A stretch of 64,000 nt of DNA. Source: Pseudomonadota bacterium. Its GTDB lineage: Bacteria > Pseudomonadota > Alphaproteobacteria > Sphingomonadales > Sphingomonadaceae. This document shows, in pieces, positions 26,966-35,343 of the stretch (position 1 is the stretch's first letter; every line of letters starts with the position of its first letter). The stretch lies in NCBI GenBank assembly GCA_023433445.1, contig JAEZCS010000016.1:1-64000 (forward strand). Direction: 5' to 3'. Under the pieces are notes generated by a model. The model ran no database searches. It had not been told where the DNA came from and worked only from the letters and a program-made list of their open reading frames with translations. The translations under genes were made by a program, and so were the position numbers.

Positions 26966-27763
26966 TCAGAAGGCGAACTCCGTGATGATCGGAACATGGT
27001 CCGAAGGCTTGATCCAGCTGCGCGCGGGTTCAACGACGCGATGGGAGACCGCCTTGTCGGCGACGTCTCGTGTCATCCACATATGATCCAACCGCCTTCC
27101 CCGATCCGATTCCGCCCAATCGCGCGCGCGATAGCTCCACCAGGTATAAAGGCGCTGGGGTGCGGGAAAGAATTTGCGGCCGATGTCCACCCAATTGTTG
27201 GAATCCTGTAGCCGGCTGAGCAGTTCGCACTCAATCGCCGTATGGCTGACGACGTTCAGCAATTGCTTATGACTCCACACGTCGCATTCCATCGGAGCGA
27301 TGTTGAAATCGCCCGTCAATATGGTGGGCTTGTCCTCAAGTCGCGACGACCAATCGATCATCCGCTCCAGGAAATCCAGCTTCTGGCCAAATTTCGGATT
27401 GACCGTCCGGTCGGGAACATCACCGCCCGCCGGGACATAGACATTTTCGATGCGGACGCCGTTGTCCAGGCGAATGCCGACGTGACGCGCTTCCCCGTTG
27501 GCTTGCCAGTCCAGGCGGTCATCCTCGTGGATGGGCACCTTGCTCATGATGGCAACGCCATGATGCATGCGCTGTCCATTCAGCACCTGATGCACATAAC
27601 CCAAGCGCCGGAACATGTCCGTCGGGAATGTTTCGTTCACGACCTTGGTTTCCTGAAGACAAAGAATGTCAGGTGCTTCTTCGGTCAGGAAACGCTCGAC
27701 GATATCGATTCGGGCGCGGACGCTGTTGATGTTCCAGGAGGCGATGCTGAGTGTTTCCGGCAT
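26966..27763 (-). CDS. xthA: Exodeoxyribonuclease III
   Basis: AP endonuclease/3'-5' exonuclease of the ExoIII-EEP fold for base excision repair. 265 residues. Motifs: SIASWNINSVRAR, LCLQETKV (metal-binding Glu), HHGVAIMSK, LTGDFNIAP and the C-terminal SDHVPI. In alphaproteobacteria xth commonly follows ftsK and lolA, as it does here on the same strand. Upstream gap to lolA is 267 bp. Confidence 0.94.
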   Translation of the reverse strand: MPETLSIASWNINSVRARIDIVERFLTEEAPDILCLQETKVVNETFPTDMFRRLGYVHQVLNGQRMHHGVAIMSKVPIHEDDRLDWQANGEARHVGIRLDNGVRIENVYVPAGGDVPDRTVNPKFGQKLDFLERMIDWSSRLEDKPTILTGDFNIAPMECDVWSHKQLLNVVSHTAIECELLSRLQDSNNWVDIGRKFFPAPQRLYTWWSYRARDWAESDRGRRLDHMWMTRDVADKAVSHRVVEPARSWIKPSDHVPIITEFAF

Positions 27764-27833
27764 GCTGATCCCCTAAGACCGTGCGAAGGTCCGCGCAAGC
27801 TTGGGCACCGCGCTGCATGATCCTCACATAGTA

Positions 27834-27867
27834 AGACCCCCGCTCCGGGGGCATGGAACGGGGGTCT
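27834..27867. terminator. GC-rich hairpin between lolA and xth
   Basis: AGACCCCCG at 27834-27842 pairs perfectly with CGGGGGTCT at 27859-27867 around a 16-nt loop. There is no T-tract on either side, so this is a weak or factor-aided terminator, or an RNA-processing or attenuation hairpin ahead of xth on the minus strand. The rest of the 27764-28030 gap shows no gene. Confidence 0.45.
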
Positions 27868-28030
27868 CGATCGCGCCCTTGAAGCGCTTTGCGGCGGGAG
27901 CGGCTTCCGGGTAACAGGGGGGAAATCCCGGATTTCGTCTCGCGCCGTGAACTCCTTATTAGAGCCCGGGATATGAGCCCAAGATGAACAGGATTTACTG
28001 TATCTCCGTCCGTCTCACGCTAGGTCCGTC

Positions 28031-28669
28031 TCATCCGCCGGCAGCACGTCCCTTCGGCCGGGGATCGGTCCAGCGGAACGCCGAATCAGCGACAGTAACG
28101 CCGTAGCGCTGGTTCGAAAGACGGACCGTCGTGCGATTGTTCTGCGAATCCAGCGCCACCCAGCCATACAGTTGCAAGCCAGCCGGGCCAGCCGGATCCT
28201 TCTCGAAAATCATGGTGATCGTCCCGAACTCAGGCCGCTTGGGATCGCGCGCCTGTACGCTGATGACCTTGGGATCGCCGGTCTGAATCAGTTTGCCGAA
28301 ACGCGACAGGTCCTTCTTTGGATCGAGCAAAGCGCCTAACGGGGAACTGCCGATCGGCCAGCGCTGCACCTGACGGACTTCATAGTCGATCATGGTCAGC
28401 GCCCTGCCATCCCCGACGATCAGTAGCGGCACACCCTTTTGATACTGGAACCGCACCTTGCCCGGTTGCTTGATCGTGAGCTTGCCTGACAATGCCTGAC
28501 CTGCTCGATCGGTTTGAACAAAATCCGCAGTCATCGTCGTGACCCCACGGATATAGGCATTGACTTGGGCCATGTCGCCCTGGGCCTGCTGCGCTGGTGC
28601 AGGCGATGCAGGAATGATCAGGGGTGCGGCGGCCAGAGCCAAGGCGAGGGGCGCAACCAGGCGCTTCAT
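28031..28669 (-). CDS. lolA: Outer-membrane lipoprotein carrier protein LolA
   Basis: Periplasmic chaperone that carries lipoproteins from LolCDE to the outer membrane. 212 residues: cleavable signal peptide (LALALAAAPLIIPASPAPAQQ) and the LolA fold with FVQTDRAGQALSGKL, KPGKVRF-like (KQPGKVRFQYQKG), LLIVGDGRALTMID and QNNRTTVRLSNQRYGV. I chose the ATG at 28669 for its signal peptide and the upstream GGAGAAGA; a longer reading to 28801 would run into the RNA-like element. Downstream of ftsK, same strand. Confidence 0.92.
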   Translation of the reverse strand: MKRLVAPLALALAAAPLIIPASPAPAQQAQGDMAQVNAYIRGVTTMTADFVQTDRAGQALSGKLTIKQPGKVRFQYQKGVPLLIVGDGRALTMIDYEVRQVQRWPIGSSPLGALLDPKKDLSRFGKLIQTGDPKVISVQARDPKRPEFGTITMIFEKDPAGPAGLQLYGWVALDSQNNRTTVRLSNQRYGVTVADSAFRWTDPRPKGRAAGG

Positions 28670-28799
28670 GCATTCTTCTCCGCTTATTGAGAAAATGAGA
28701 TTTAGAAGTCGGGCGTTGAACCCATCGTGAACTGATGCGTTCCTGGTCTTGCGCGCCGAAAAGGCCGTTCTGCAGCGAGATGTATAGTCGTCGCAGACC

Positions 28800-28862
28800 A
28801 AAAAAAAAGGCTGATCCGAAGACCAGCCTGGAAAGTTTTAGGAGAGGATGCCTGAAAGGCAC
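28800..28862 (-). ncRNA. Candidate small RNA / leader element, copy 1, with UUCG-capped terminator
   Basis: Read on the minus strand: mini-hairpin GCCT-TTC-AGGC, then the single-stranded segment ATCCTCTCCTAAAACTTTCC, then a 9-bp stem (AGGCTGGTC/GATCAGCCT, one G-U) closed by a UUCG tetraloop, then nine Ts. This is a textbook intrinsic terminator. About 30 nt before the stem are nearly identical to the element at 35119-35176. CCTCTCC is anti-Shine-Dalgarno-like. In this copy AAGGAGG just upstream can pair with CCTC(T)CC and extend the first hairpin. It sits between the ftsK stop and the lolA start. It may be an sRNA 3' end or a premature-termination leader. Confidence 0.6.
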
Positions 28863-28913
28863 CTCCTTATTGAACGGTATCGATCTTTTTCGCAAATGCG
28901 TTGAGCATCATCC

Positions 28914-28934
28914 CGATTGCGTTTTGCGCAATCG
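28914..28934 (-). terminator. Perfect hairpin abutting the ftsK stop codon
   Basis: CGATTGCG at 28914-28921 pairs with CGCAATCG at 28927-28934 around a 5-nt loop. On the minus strand it begins immediately after the ftsK stop codon. There is no T-tract, so it may protect the ftsK mRNA 3' end rather than terminate alone; the strong terminator lies 50-130 nt further on in the RNA-like element. Confidence 0.5.
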
Positions 28935-31253
28935 TCAGAGCGGGTTGCCGTTTTCATCGCGCAGCACTTCACGGCGACCGACATGGTTTGGGGCGCCGAC
29001 CAGCCCTTCTTCCTCCATTCGCTCTATGAGGCGCGCTGCCGAATTATAGCCGATCCGAAGCTGGCGCTGGAGCCAGCTGGTCGATGCCTTCTGGTTCTCG
29101 AACACCAGCTGGCATGCCTTGCGGAACAGTTGCGCGTCGGGGCTGTCGTCACCAAGGTCTACGCCATCCAGGGCAAAGCTGCCCTCTTCGGGTTCCTCAG
29201 TGACGGCGGCGATATAGTCGGGCTGGCCCTGGGCGCGCCAATGATCGGCGACGACGCGTACCTCATCGTCCGATACGAACGGGCCATGGACACGCGTCAA
29301 CCCCTTGCCGCCGTGCATGTAGAGCATGTCGCCCTTGCCCAGCAGTTGCTCCGCGCCTTGTTCACCGAGAATGGTGCGGCTGTCGATTTTCGAGGTCACG
29401 AAGAAGCTGATGCGGGTCGGCAAGTTCGCCTTGATGACACCGGTGATGACGTCGACCGACGGGCGCTGCGTAGCAAGGATCAGGTGAATGCCCGCAGCGC
29501 GCGCTTTTTGCGCGAGACGCTGGATCAGGAATTCGACTTCCTTGCCCGCAGTCATCATCAGGTCGGCCAGTTCGTCCACCACGACCACGATCTGGGGCAG
29601 CGGCTGGAAGTCGAGCTGCTCTTCCTCGTATATCGGCTTGCCGGTTTCGGGATCATAGCCCGTCTGGACGCGGCGGCCGAGCGGCTTGCCCTTGGCCTTC
29701 GCAGCCCGGACCTTCTCATTGTAATTGGCAAGGTTACGGACGGAGATCGACGCCATCATGCGATAACGGTCCTCCATCTGCTCGACCGCCCATTTCAAGG
29801 CGCGGATCGCCTTGCTGGGTTCGGTTACCACCGGCGACAGCAGATGCGGGATGTCGTCATAGGTCGACAGTTCCAGCATCTTGGGATCGATCATGATGAG
29901 TCGCAGCTGGTCGGGCGTCATGCGATAGAGCAGCGACAGGATCATGGCATTGAGCCCCACCGACTTACCTGAGCCGGTGGTGCCCGCGATCAGCAGGTGT
30001 GGCATGGGCGCTAGGTCGGCGATGATCGGCTCGCCCGATATGTTCTTGCCCAGGATGATCGGCAGAGTGGCGTCCTGCGCGAATTGTTCGGACGTGATTA
30101 GCTCACGGAACGAGACACCTTCGCGATTGGCGTTGGGCAGCTCGATGCCGATGACGGTGCGACCAGGAATCGTCGCGACGCGGGCCGAGAGCGCGGACAT
30201 GTTGCGGGCAATGTCGTCGGCCAGCGCGATCACGCGGCTTGCCTTTATGCCGGGCGCGGGCTCCAGCTCGTACATGGTGACCACGGGTCCGGGGCGCACT
30301 TCGACGATGTTGCCTTTGACGTGGAAGTCATCAAGCACCGACTCAAGCAGGCGCGCATTGCGTTCAAGCGCGGCCTTGTCGATCTTCTGCGCCTGGCTCG
30401 CCGGGATCGGATTGAGCAGATCGGCGGAGGGCAGAGAGCTATTGCCGAACAGGTCATCCTGAGACACCGGCACCATTTGCCGCTGGGCAGGGGCAGGCTT
30501 GGGTGTCTGGATAGTAATCGGCGGCTTGGGCTCGTTCGACACCGCGCGGCGGGGAGCGATGACCCGTTCTTCCACACCTTCTTCTTCATCAGCTTCGGCA
30601 GCAGCGTTGCCGGCGAAGGCGAGGGCCGGCTTTGGCAGGCTGAGACGCGGCAAGGTCGGACGGCGCAGGGCGATGATCGGCTTTTCCAGCGCAAGGCTGC
30701 GATACCAGGTGAAGAAGCCGGCGAGCAGCAACAGCACGACGAGAATGCCGGTGATCCACCCCTGCGCGGCGGGGGCTGCGGAGGTGAGGCTGCGGACGCC
30801 ATTAGCGGTGGCGAGGCCGATGAGTCCGCCCCAGCCCGAAGGCAGATCGATAAGCGAATCCGGCTGAAATATCGCGAGCGCGATGCCGATAAGGATGATG
30901 CCGAGCAGGCATTTGCCAAACTGCCCTTTCCAGCCGGTCATGTCCTGATCGCCCCAAAGGCGGCGGGCAGTTATGGCGAGCAGCGGCAGGACGAGGGCGA
31001 CGGGCACCCCGAGCAGGGTGAACAGGAAGGCGGAGACCCAGGCTCCGGGCCAACCCATGATGTTCTGGACCTGATTGTCGGCGACCGTCATCATCGACGG
31101 GTCGCTCAGACGGAAGCTGAGCAGCGCGAGCGCCAGGAACAGAGTGGCCAGCATCAGCGCGATCGCGCCGATCAGCGCGCCGCTGCGGATGAGGCTGCGT
31201 TTCAGCATTTCGCGCCATTCCGGCGTGCGCTTGGCTCCGCGGCTGACAGCCAT
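28935..31253 (-). CDS. ftsK: DNA translocase FtsK
   Basis: Septal DNA pump that clears chromosome termini and activates XerCD recombination. About 772 residues: N-terminal membrane domain with about four helices (IALMLATLFLALALLSF and following), a short Pro-rich linker, then the RecA-like motor with Walker A AGTTGSGKSVGLNAM and Walker B IVVVDELADLM, and a C-terminal winged-helix gamma domain (ASTSWLQRQLRIGYNSAARLI). I chose the ATG at 31253 (MAVSRGAKRTPEW). The linker is short, as in alphaproteobacterial SpoIIIE-like FtsK. Followed on the same strand by the RNA-like element and lolA. Confidence 0.94.
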   Translation of the reverse strand: MAVSRGAKRTPEWREMLKRSLIRSGALIGAIALMLATLFLALALLSFRLSDPSMMTVADNQVQNIMGWPGAWVSAFLFTLLGVPVALVLPLLAITARRLWGDQDMTGWKGQFGKCLLGIILIGIALAIFQPDSLIDLPSGWGGLIGLATANGVRSLTSAAPAAQGWITGILVVLLLLAGFFTWYRSLALEKPIIALRRPTLPRLSLPKPALAFAGNAAAEADEEEGVEERVIAPRRAVSNEPKPPITIQTPKPAPAQRQMVPVSQDDLFGNSSLPSADLLNPIPASQAQKIDKAALERNARLLESVLDDFHVKGNIVEVRPGPVVTMYELEPAPGIKASRVIALADDIARNMSALSARVATIPGRTVIGIELPNANREGVSFRELITSEQFAQDATLPIILGKNISGEPIIADLAPMPHLLIAGTTGSGKSVGLNAMILSLLYRMTPDQLRLIMIDPKMLELSTYDDIPHLLSPVVTEPSKAIRALKWAVEQMEDRYRMMASISVRNLANYNEKVRAAKAKGKPLGRRVQTGYDPETGKPIYEEEQLDFQPLPQIVVVVDELADLMMTAGKEVEFLIQRLAQKARAAGIHLILATQRPSVDVITGVIKANLPTRISFFVTSKIDSRTILGEQGAEQLLGKGDMLYMHGGKGLTRVHGPFVSDDEVRVVADHWRAQGQPDYIAAVTEEPEEGSFALDGVDLGDDSPDAQLFRKACQLVFENQKASTSWLQRQLRIGYNSAARLIERMEEEGLVGAPNHVGRREVLRDENGNPL

Positions 31254-31367
31254 GGTTTTTGAATGTCCCCCAAATGTTCCGTTCCGGCACAATGCGCCGA
31301 GCGGGGAGTGTGCGTCAAGAGTCCGGTGTTTCGGCTGGTCGTGGGAAAGTCATGAAGAAAGTGGCGA

Positions 31368-31383
31368 GAAAAACGCGTTTTTC
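31368..31383. repeat. Perfect 16-bp palindrome
   Basis: GAAAAACGCGTTTTTC lies 20 bp beyond the stop of the DMT transporter gene and about 115 bp upstream of ftsK. With no loop it could be a protein-binding site for ftsK control, or a short A/T-flanked terminator for the transporter. I cannot tell which. Confidence 0.35.
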
Positions 31384-31402
31384 AGAGCGTTGAGATCGCC
31401 AA

Positions 31403-32332
31403 TCATGCGATTCCTTCATGCATTTGCACCGCCGGAGCCGAACGCATCGCGATGAGACAGCCAGCGACGATCAACGCCGCGCCTGCAATGGTGGACAGGG
31501 TCAGACGTTCGCCAAAAGCAAGCCAGCCGATGATCGCGGCCCAAAGGAAGGCGGTATATTCGATCGGGATGAGATATTGCGCCTCCGCCCGCGCATAGGC
31601 CCAGGCGAAGGCGGCGAGCGAGGTGAAGGCGAACCCCGCGCAGGCGGCGATCAGCAGGAAGGAATCCGGCCGGGGCAGGTCCAGGCGGAGCGGCACGAGG
31701 CCAGGCAAGGCCCAGGCTGCAACGGCGCAGGATCCGAAGAGGATGAACATGATGCCATGCTGGAAGAAGGCGACCTCCACCGGCGAGGCAAGCTGCGCCT
31801 GCTGACGCTGGATGATGAGATTCCAGGCAAAAAGGACGGCGGAAATCAGTACGGCCGCGGCGCCGAGCAGGGCGTCCCGATCATAGCTGTCCTGCATGCG
31901 GCCCGACAGAATCACGACGACGCCGACGAGACCCAGCAGCGATGCGCTGACGGCGCGCTTGCCGATCCGTTCACCGAGGAGGAGTGCGGCAAGGTAAAGG
32001 GCGATGAGCGGCGCGATGAAGGACAGCGCGATGGCTTCGGCGAGCGGCATCCGCATCAGCGCCCAGAAGAAGAGGCTGGCCATCAACGCCACGACCGTGC
32101 CGCGCAGGACATGAAGGCGCAGCACAGCCCGTTCCGGCCAGCGATGACCGCCCGGCAACATGATCGCAAGGCCCAGCAGCGTCCCCGCCAGCGCGCGCCA
32201 GAACAGGGCGTTGAAGAGGCCGATCGAGAGGCTCAATCCCTTCATCGTGGCGTCCATGATGGCGAACAGCAGGACGGCGAGGCAGGAGACCGCGAAGGGG
32301 ATGGCGAGGGAGCGGCTTTGGATCATGTTCAT
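31403..32332 (-). CDS. DMT (EamA) family transporter
   Basis: Inner-membrane exporter of the drug/metabolite superfamily, 309 residues with ten predicted helices arranged as two EamA repeats (first about 8-140, second about 150-295). Typical features: FWRALAGTLLGLAIML, PLAEAIALSFIAPLIALYLA and the second repeat end EYTAFLWAAIIGWLAFGE. Substrate unknown. It lies between ispG and ftsK on the same strand, but separated by more than 100 bp from each. Confidence 0.87.
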   Translation of the reverse strand: MNMIQSRSLAIPFAVSCLAVLLFAIMDATMKGLSLSIGLFNALFWRALAGTLLGLAIMLPGGHRWPERAVLRLHVLRGTVVALMASLFFWALMRMPLAEAIALSFIAPLIALYLAALLLGERIGKRAVSASLLGLVGVVVILSGRMQDSYDRDALLGAAAVLISAVLFAWNLIIQRQQAQLASPVEVAFFQHGIMFILFGSCAVAAWALPGLVPLRLDLPRPDSFLLIAACAGFAFTSLAAFAWAYARAEAQYLIPIEYTAFLWAAIIGWLAFGERLTLSTIAGAALIVAGCLIAMRSAPAVQMHEGIA

Positions 32333-32397
32333 GTCGTTGGTCGTGACGGTGGACGGATACCTGGCGTTACGACGTGCTTGAGAAAAAGCCTTCGGAT

Positions 32398-32448
32398 GCC
32401 TGCTTGCAGCAGGCGTTCAGGAGAAGGCCTCGACAAGCTCCCGAACGG
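32398..32448. repeat. Hairpin plus half of a dispersed repeat downstream of ispG
   Basis: GCCTGC-ttgca-GCAGGC (32398-32414) is followed by ggcctcgacaagctcccgaa at 32426-32445, which resembles the right half of the inverted repeat at 60569-60649 (CTTCGACAAG...GAACGG). It is probably a partial copy of the same dispersed intergenic repeat and may act as a weak transcription barrier after ispG. Confidence 0.5.
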
Positions 32449-32486
32449 AGGTTCGGCGGGTTCGCGGTCAGGGAGAGCCCCCTCCC

Positions 32487-33647
32487 CTATTCCGCCGCTT
32501 GCGCCCGTCCTGCGTCGGTCGTTTCCGCCTCCATCTTTGCGGCTTCGATTTCTGCCGCCTTGGCTTCGACCAGCCCAACGATGTGGTCGATCATGCCTTC
32601 GTCCTGGATGGTGTGGTCGGTGAGGCCGGAGAGATAGACCATGTGCTTGCCAGCGCCGCCGCCAGTGAGGCCGATGTCGGTTTCACGGGCTTCGCCGGGG
32701 CCGTTGACGACGCAGCCCAGTACGGACAGCGACAGGGGCGTGTGGATATGCTGGAGCCGTTCCTCCAGCGCCTGAACGGTGCGGATGACGTCGAAACCCT
32801 GCCGCGCGCAGCTGGGGCAGGAGATGACCTTGACCCCGCGGGTGCGGATGCCGAGCGACTTCAGGATTTCATAGCCGACGCGCACTTCCTCTTCCGGCTC
32901 AGCGGAGAGGGAGACGCGGATGGTGTCGCCGACCCCGGCCCACAGCAGGTTGCCGATGCCGATCGCACTTTTCACCGTACCGCCGATCAGGCCGCCCGCT
33001 TCGGTGATGCCCAGATGCAGGGGACAATCGACCGCTTCGGCGAGCTGCATATAGGCAGCGACGGCCAGGAAGACGTCGCTCGCCTTCACCGCGACCTTAT
33101 ATTCGTGGAAGTCCTGATCCTGCAGCAGCTTGATATGGTCGAGGGCGCTTTCGACCAGCGCTTCGGGACAAGGTTCGCCATATTTTTCGAGCAGGTCCTT
33201 TTCGAGCGAGCCCGCATTGACGCCGATGCGGATCGCGCAGCCATTGGCCTTGGCAGCGTCCACCACTTCCTTGACGCGGGCTTCCGACCCGATGTTGCCG
33301 GGATTGATGCGCAGGCAGGCCGCGCCTGCGTCAGCCGCTTCGAGCGCGCGCTTATAGTGAAAATGGATGTCAGCCACGATGGGCACGCGGGCCGCGCGCA
33401 CGATCTGCTTCAAGGCGGCGGTCGATTCCTCGTCCGGGCAGGACACGCGGATAATGTCGACGCCGACTTCCTCGCAACGGCGAATCTGGTCGATTGTCGC
33501 ACGTACATCATGGGTCGGCGTGTTCGTCATCGTCTGCACAGTGACGGGCGCGCCACCGCCCACGGGCACATTGCCCACCATGATCTGGCGACATTGACGC
33601 CGGGCGATGTCGCGCCAGGGGCGCAGGCCGGGATTATGGTCGGACAT
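32487..33647 (-). CDS. ispG: 4-hydroxy-3-methylbut-2-enyl-diphosphate synthase (IspG/GcpE)
   Basis: Fe-S enzyme of the MEP isoprenoid pathway. 386 residues. N-terminal TIM-barrel part with [20 protein letters not shown] and [10 protein letters not shown], and a C-terminal Fe-S domain whose cysteine ligands appear in [13 protein letters not shown] and [11 protein letters not shown]. Family length is normal. Alone on the minus strand between a FadL-type porin and a DMT transporter. Confidence 0.95.
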   Translation of the reverse strand: MSDHNPGLRPWRDIARRQCRQIMVGNVPVGGGAPVTVQTMTNTPTHDVRATIDQIRRCEEVGVDIIRVSCPDEESTAALKQIVRAARVPIVADIHFHYKRALEAADAGAACLRINPGNIGSEARVKEVVDAAKANGCAIRIGVNAGSLEKDLLEKYGEPCPEALVESALDHIKLLQDQDFHEYKVAVKASDVFLAVAAYMQLAEAVDCPLHLGITEAGGLIGGTVKSAIGIGNLLWAGVGDTIRVSLSAEPEEEVRVGYEILKSLGIRTRGVKVISCPSCARQGFDVIRTVQALEERLQHIHTPLSLSVLGCVVNGPGEARETDIGLTGGGAGKHMVYLSGLTDHTIQDEGMIDHIVGLVEAKAAEIEAAKMEAETTDAGRAQAAE

Positions 33648-33698
33648 GAAATAGGGGCTCCGTGCTGATGCAGCCCCTATAGTGATTCACGGGGCAAG

Positions 33699-35006
33699 TT
33701 AGAAGCGCGCCGTCACCGATGCGGCGATCTGGTCCGCATTGCCGCTGGTCCGCGACAGGGTGGTGACGGTCGTGGCCGCTGCCGTTCCGCCATAATAGGT
33801 GTCGGGACGGACGATTGTCGCCTTTTCCACGAAATTATGAGCGTAGCTGAGATTGAGCGCGAGGCCGGGCGAGACATTGTAGGTCGCCCCTGCCGACAGC
33901 CATGCGCGGTCGCCATCGGGTACGCGGGTCGTGAGGAATTGCGGATTGGTAGGCGTGCGGTCGAACATCGTGCCTGCGCGCACGGTCAGCGCGGGGCTGA
34001 CATCATATTCGCCGCCCAGGCTGACGCTGTAGCTGTCCTTATAATCCAGTTCCTTGACCGAGGTCCGGCCAGCGGCCGTGATCACAATCGATTCCATGAC
34101 CGACCAATTATACCAGCGGGCACTGACCATGGCACGCAGGCGCGGGGTCATCCGGTGCATGAAACCGACGGTCACGATGTCGGGAAGATTGAGCGGCGCG
34201 TCGACATCGGCGCTGCCGTTCTGGGCCGCGAGGAGGCTTTGCAGGCCCGAGATGGTCCGCGTACCGGTCACGCGATGATCAATGCCCGAGCGATAGGAGA
34301 TGCCGATATTGGTGTCGCCATTGGTGTAGAAAAGACCCGCATGCCAGCCGACGGTCCAATCTTTGCCCTTCACCTCCGCAAGGCCATCCGTCGCCGCCAA
34401 CGGCGACAGTTGAGGCAAGGCGTTCGCCAGCGTGACCTTTACATGTTGGACGTCAACGCCGCCGCCGATCGAGAAATTGTCGTCCAGCTTATAGGCGGCG
34501 GATCCCTGAACATTATAGGTTTTAAGGTCCGTGTGGGTGGAATCGTAGCGGCCGAAAAAGCCGTCATCATAGGTCAGCTTCAGCCCGAACGGGGCAGTAG
34601 CGCCAAGCCCAAGCCATAGTCGGTCGGTGACCTGCCCCGTGACATAGAAGCTGGGCACGGGAATCACCTTGCCAAAGGGGTTTCCACCGGAATTGCCAGA
34701 GACCGGAACCGTCGCGCCAGGCAACCCGGCAACGGTGCGGTAGCTGCCCTGATTTTGCTGCCCGGCCTCTGCGAACAGAGCGATGACGCCAGCAGACAAC
34801 TGGACGCCGGGAAGCTCCGTCATCGCGGCGGGGTTGAAATAGATGGCGGATGGGTCATCGGCTGCCGCGCCTGCGCCAGACAGCGCCCGACCGGTTTCCT
34901 TGGGCGATTGTTCCTGAAGATAGAAGCCGCCCGCGAACGCCGGTAGAGGCAACGCGGCCAGCCCTATGGACAGCCACGCTGTAGCGGTGCGGCGGCTTAG
35001 AAACAT
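33699..35006 (-). CDS. OmpP1/FadL-family outer-membrane transporter
   Basis: Beta-barrel of the FadL type, importing hydrophobic compounds such as fatty acids or aromatics. About 435 residues with a signal peptide (SIGLAALPLPAFAGGFYL). The hatch motif SGAGAAADDPSAIYFNPAAM is the FadL NPA hallmark. The C-terminal strand ends DQIAASVTARF with a terminal Phe. The ATG at 35006 is preceded by GAGGGGGA; a longer frame to 35210 crosses the RNA-like element and is rejected. Its 5' region holds copy 2 of that element about 110 bp upstream. Confidence 0.92.
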   Translation of the reverse strand: MFLSRRTATAWLSIGLAALPLPAFAGGFYLQEQSPKETGRALSGAGAAADDPSAIYFNPAAMTELPGVQLSAGVIALFAEAGQQNQGSYRTVAGLPGATVPVSGNSGGNPFGKVIPVPSFYVTGQVTDRLWLGLGATAPFGLKLTYDDGFFGRYDSTHTDLKTYNVQGSAAYKLDDNFSIGGGVDVQHVKVTLANALPQLSPLAATDGLAEVKGKDWTVGWHAGLFYTNGDTNIGISYRSGIDHRVTGTRTISGLQSLLAAQNGSADVDAPLNLPDIVTVGFMHRMTPRLRAMVSARWYNWSVMESIVITAAGRTSVKELDYKDSYSVSLGGEYDVSPALTVRAGTMFDRTPTNPQFLTTRVPDGDRAWLSAGATYNVSPGLALNLSYAHNFVEKATIVRPDTYYGGTAAATTVTTLSRTSGNADQIAASVTARF

Positions 35007-35118
35007 GCAGATCCCCCTCGTCAAACGCCATCGCGGCGCGAAACGCGCAAATATGGCGCGAACATGCTGCGATATGGTAAATTTGCCGTTCAGAAAATCC
35101 ACCGCGGCTGCCGAGGAC

Positions 35119-35176
35119 AAAAAAAAGCCGCCCCGAAGGACGGCTGGAAGTTTTAGGAGAGGATGCCTGAAAGGCC
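35119..35176 (-). ncRNA. Candidate small RNA / leader element, copy 2, with UUCG-capped terminator
   Basis: On the minus strand: GGGCCTTT then CAGGCATCCTCTCCTAAAAC, TTCC, then an 8-bp stem (AGCCGTCC/GGGCGGCT, one G-U) with a UUCG loop and eight Ts. It matches copy 1 (28800-28862) almost base for base up to the terminator stem, while the stem itself differs with compensating changes. That pattern points to selection on structure plus a fixed CCTCTCC segment. It lies 168 bp after the pgm stop and about 110 bp before the FadL-type gene, same strand. A further AAAGTCAG/CTGACTTT hairpin is at 35278-35304. Confidence 0.6.
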
Positions 35177-35343
35177 CGTCCCTTGTGCAGGGCAGCATGG
35201 TTGTTCGCAACTGCGAAAGGAAAACGTGCGGTTGCGTTTATTGCAATTGTAAGAAAAATTGAAGAATACCGTAGGGGAAAGTCAGACCCGGACCTGCTGA
35301 CTTTTGCCTCTTTTTTCAGTTGATCCAAGCGTCTTCAGTCGTT

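Noticed and set aside
32499..33668. A 389-codon plus-strand frame opposite ispG, and similar long antisense frames opposite hemE (39466-40536) and glnD (22760-23686)
   Set aside because: Codon-position GC bias belongs to the known genes; these translations have no recognisable features.
33699..35210. Longer version of the FadL-type porin beginning at 35210
   Set aside because: It reads through the RNA-like element and its terminator and hides the signal peptide; the ATG at 35006 has GAGGGGGA upstream.
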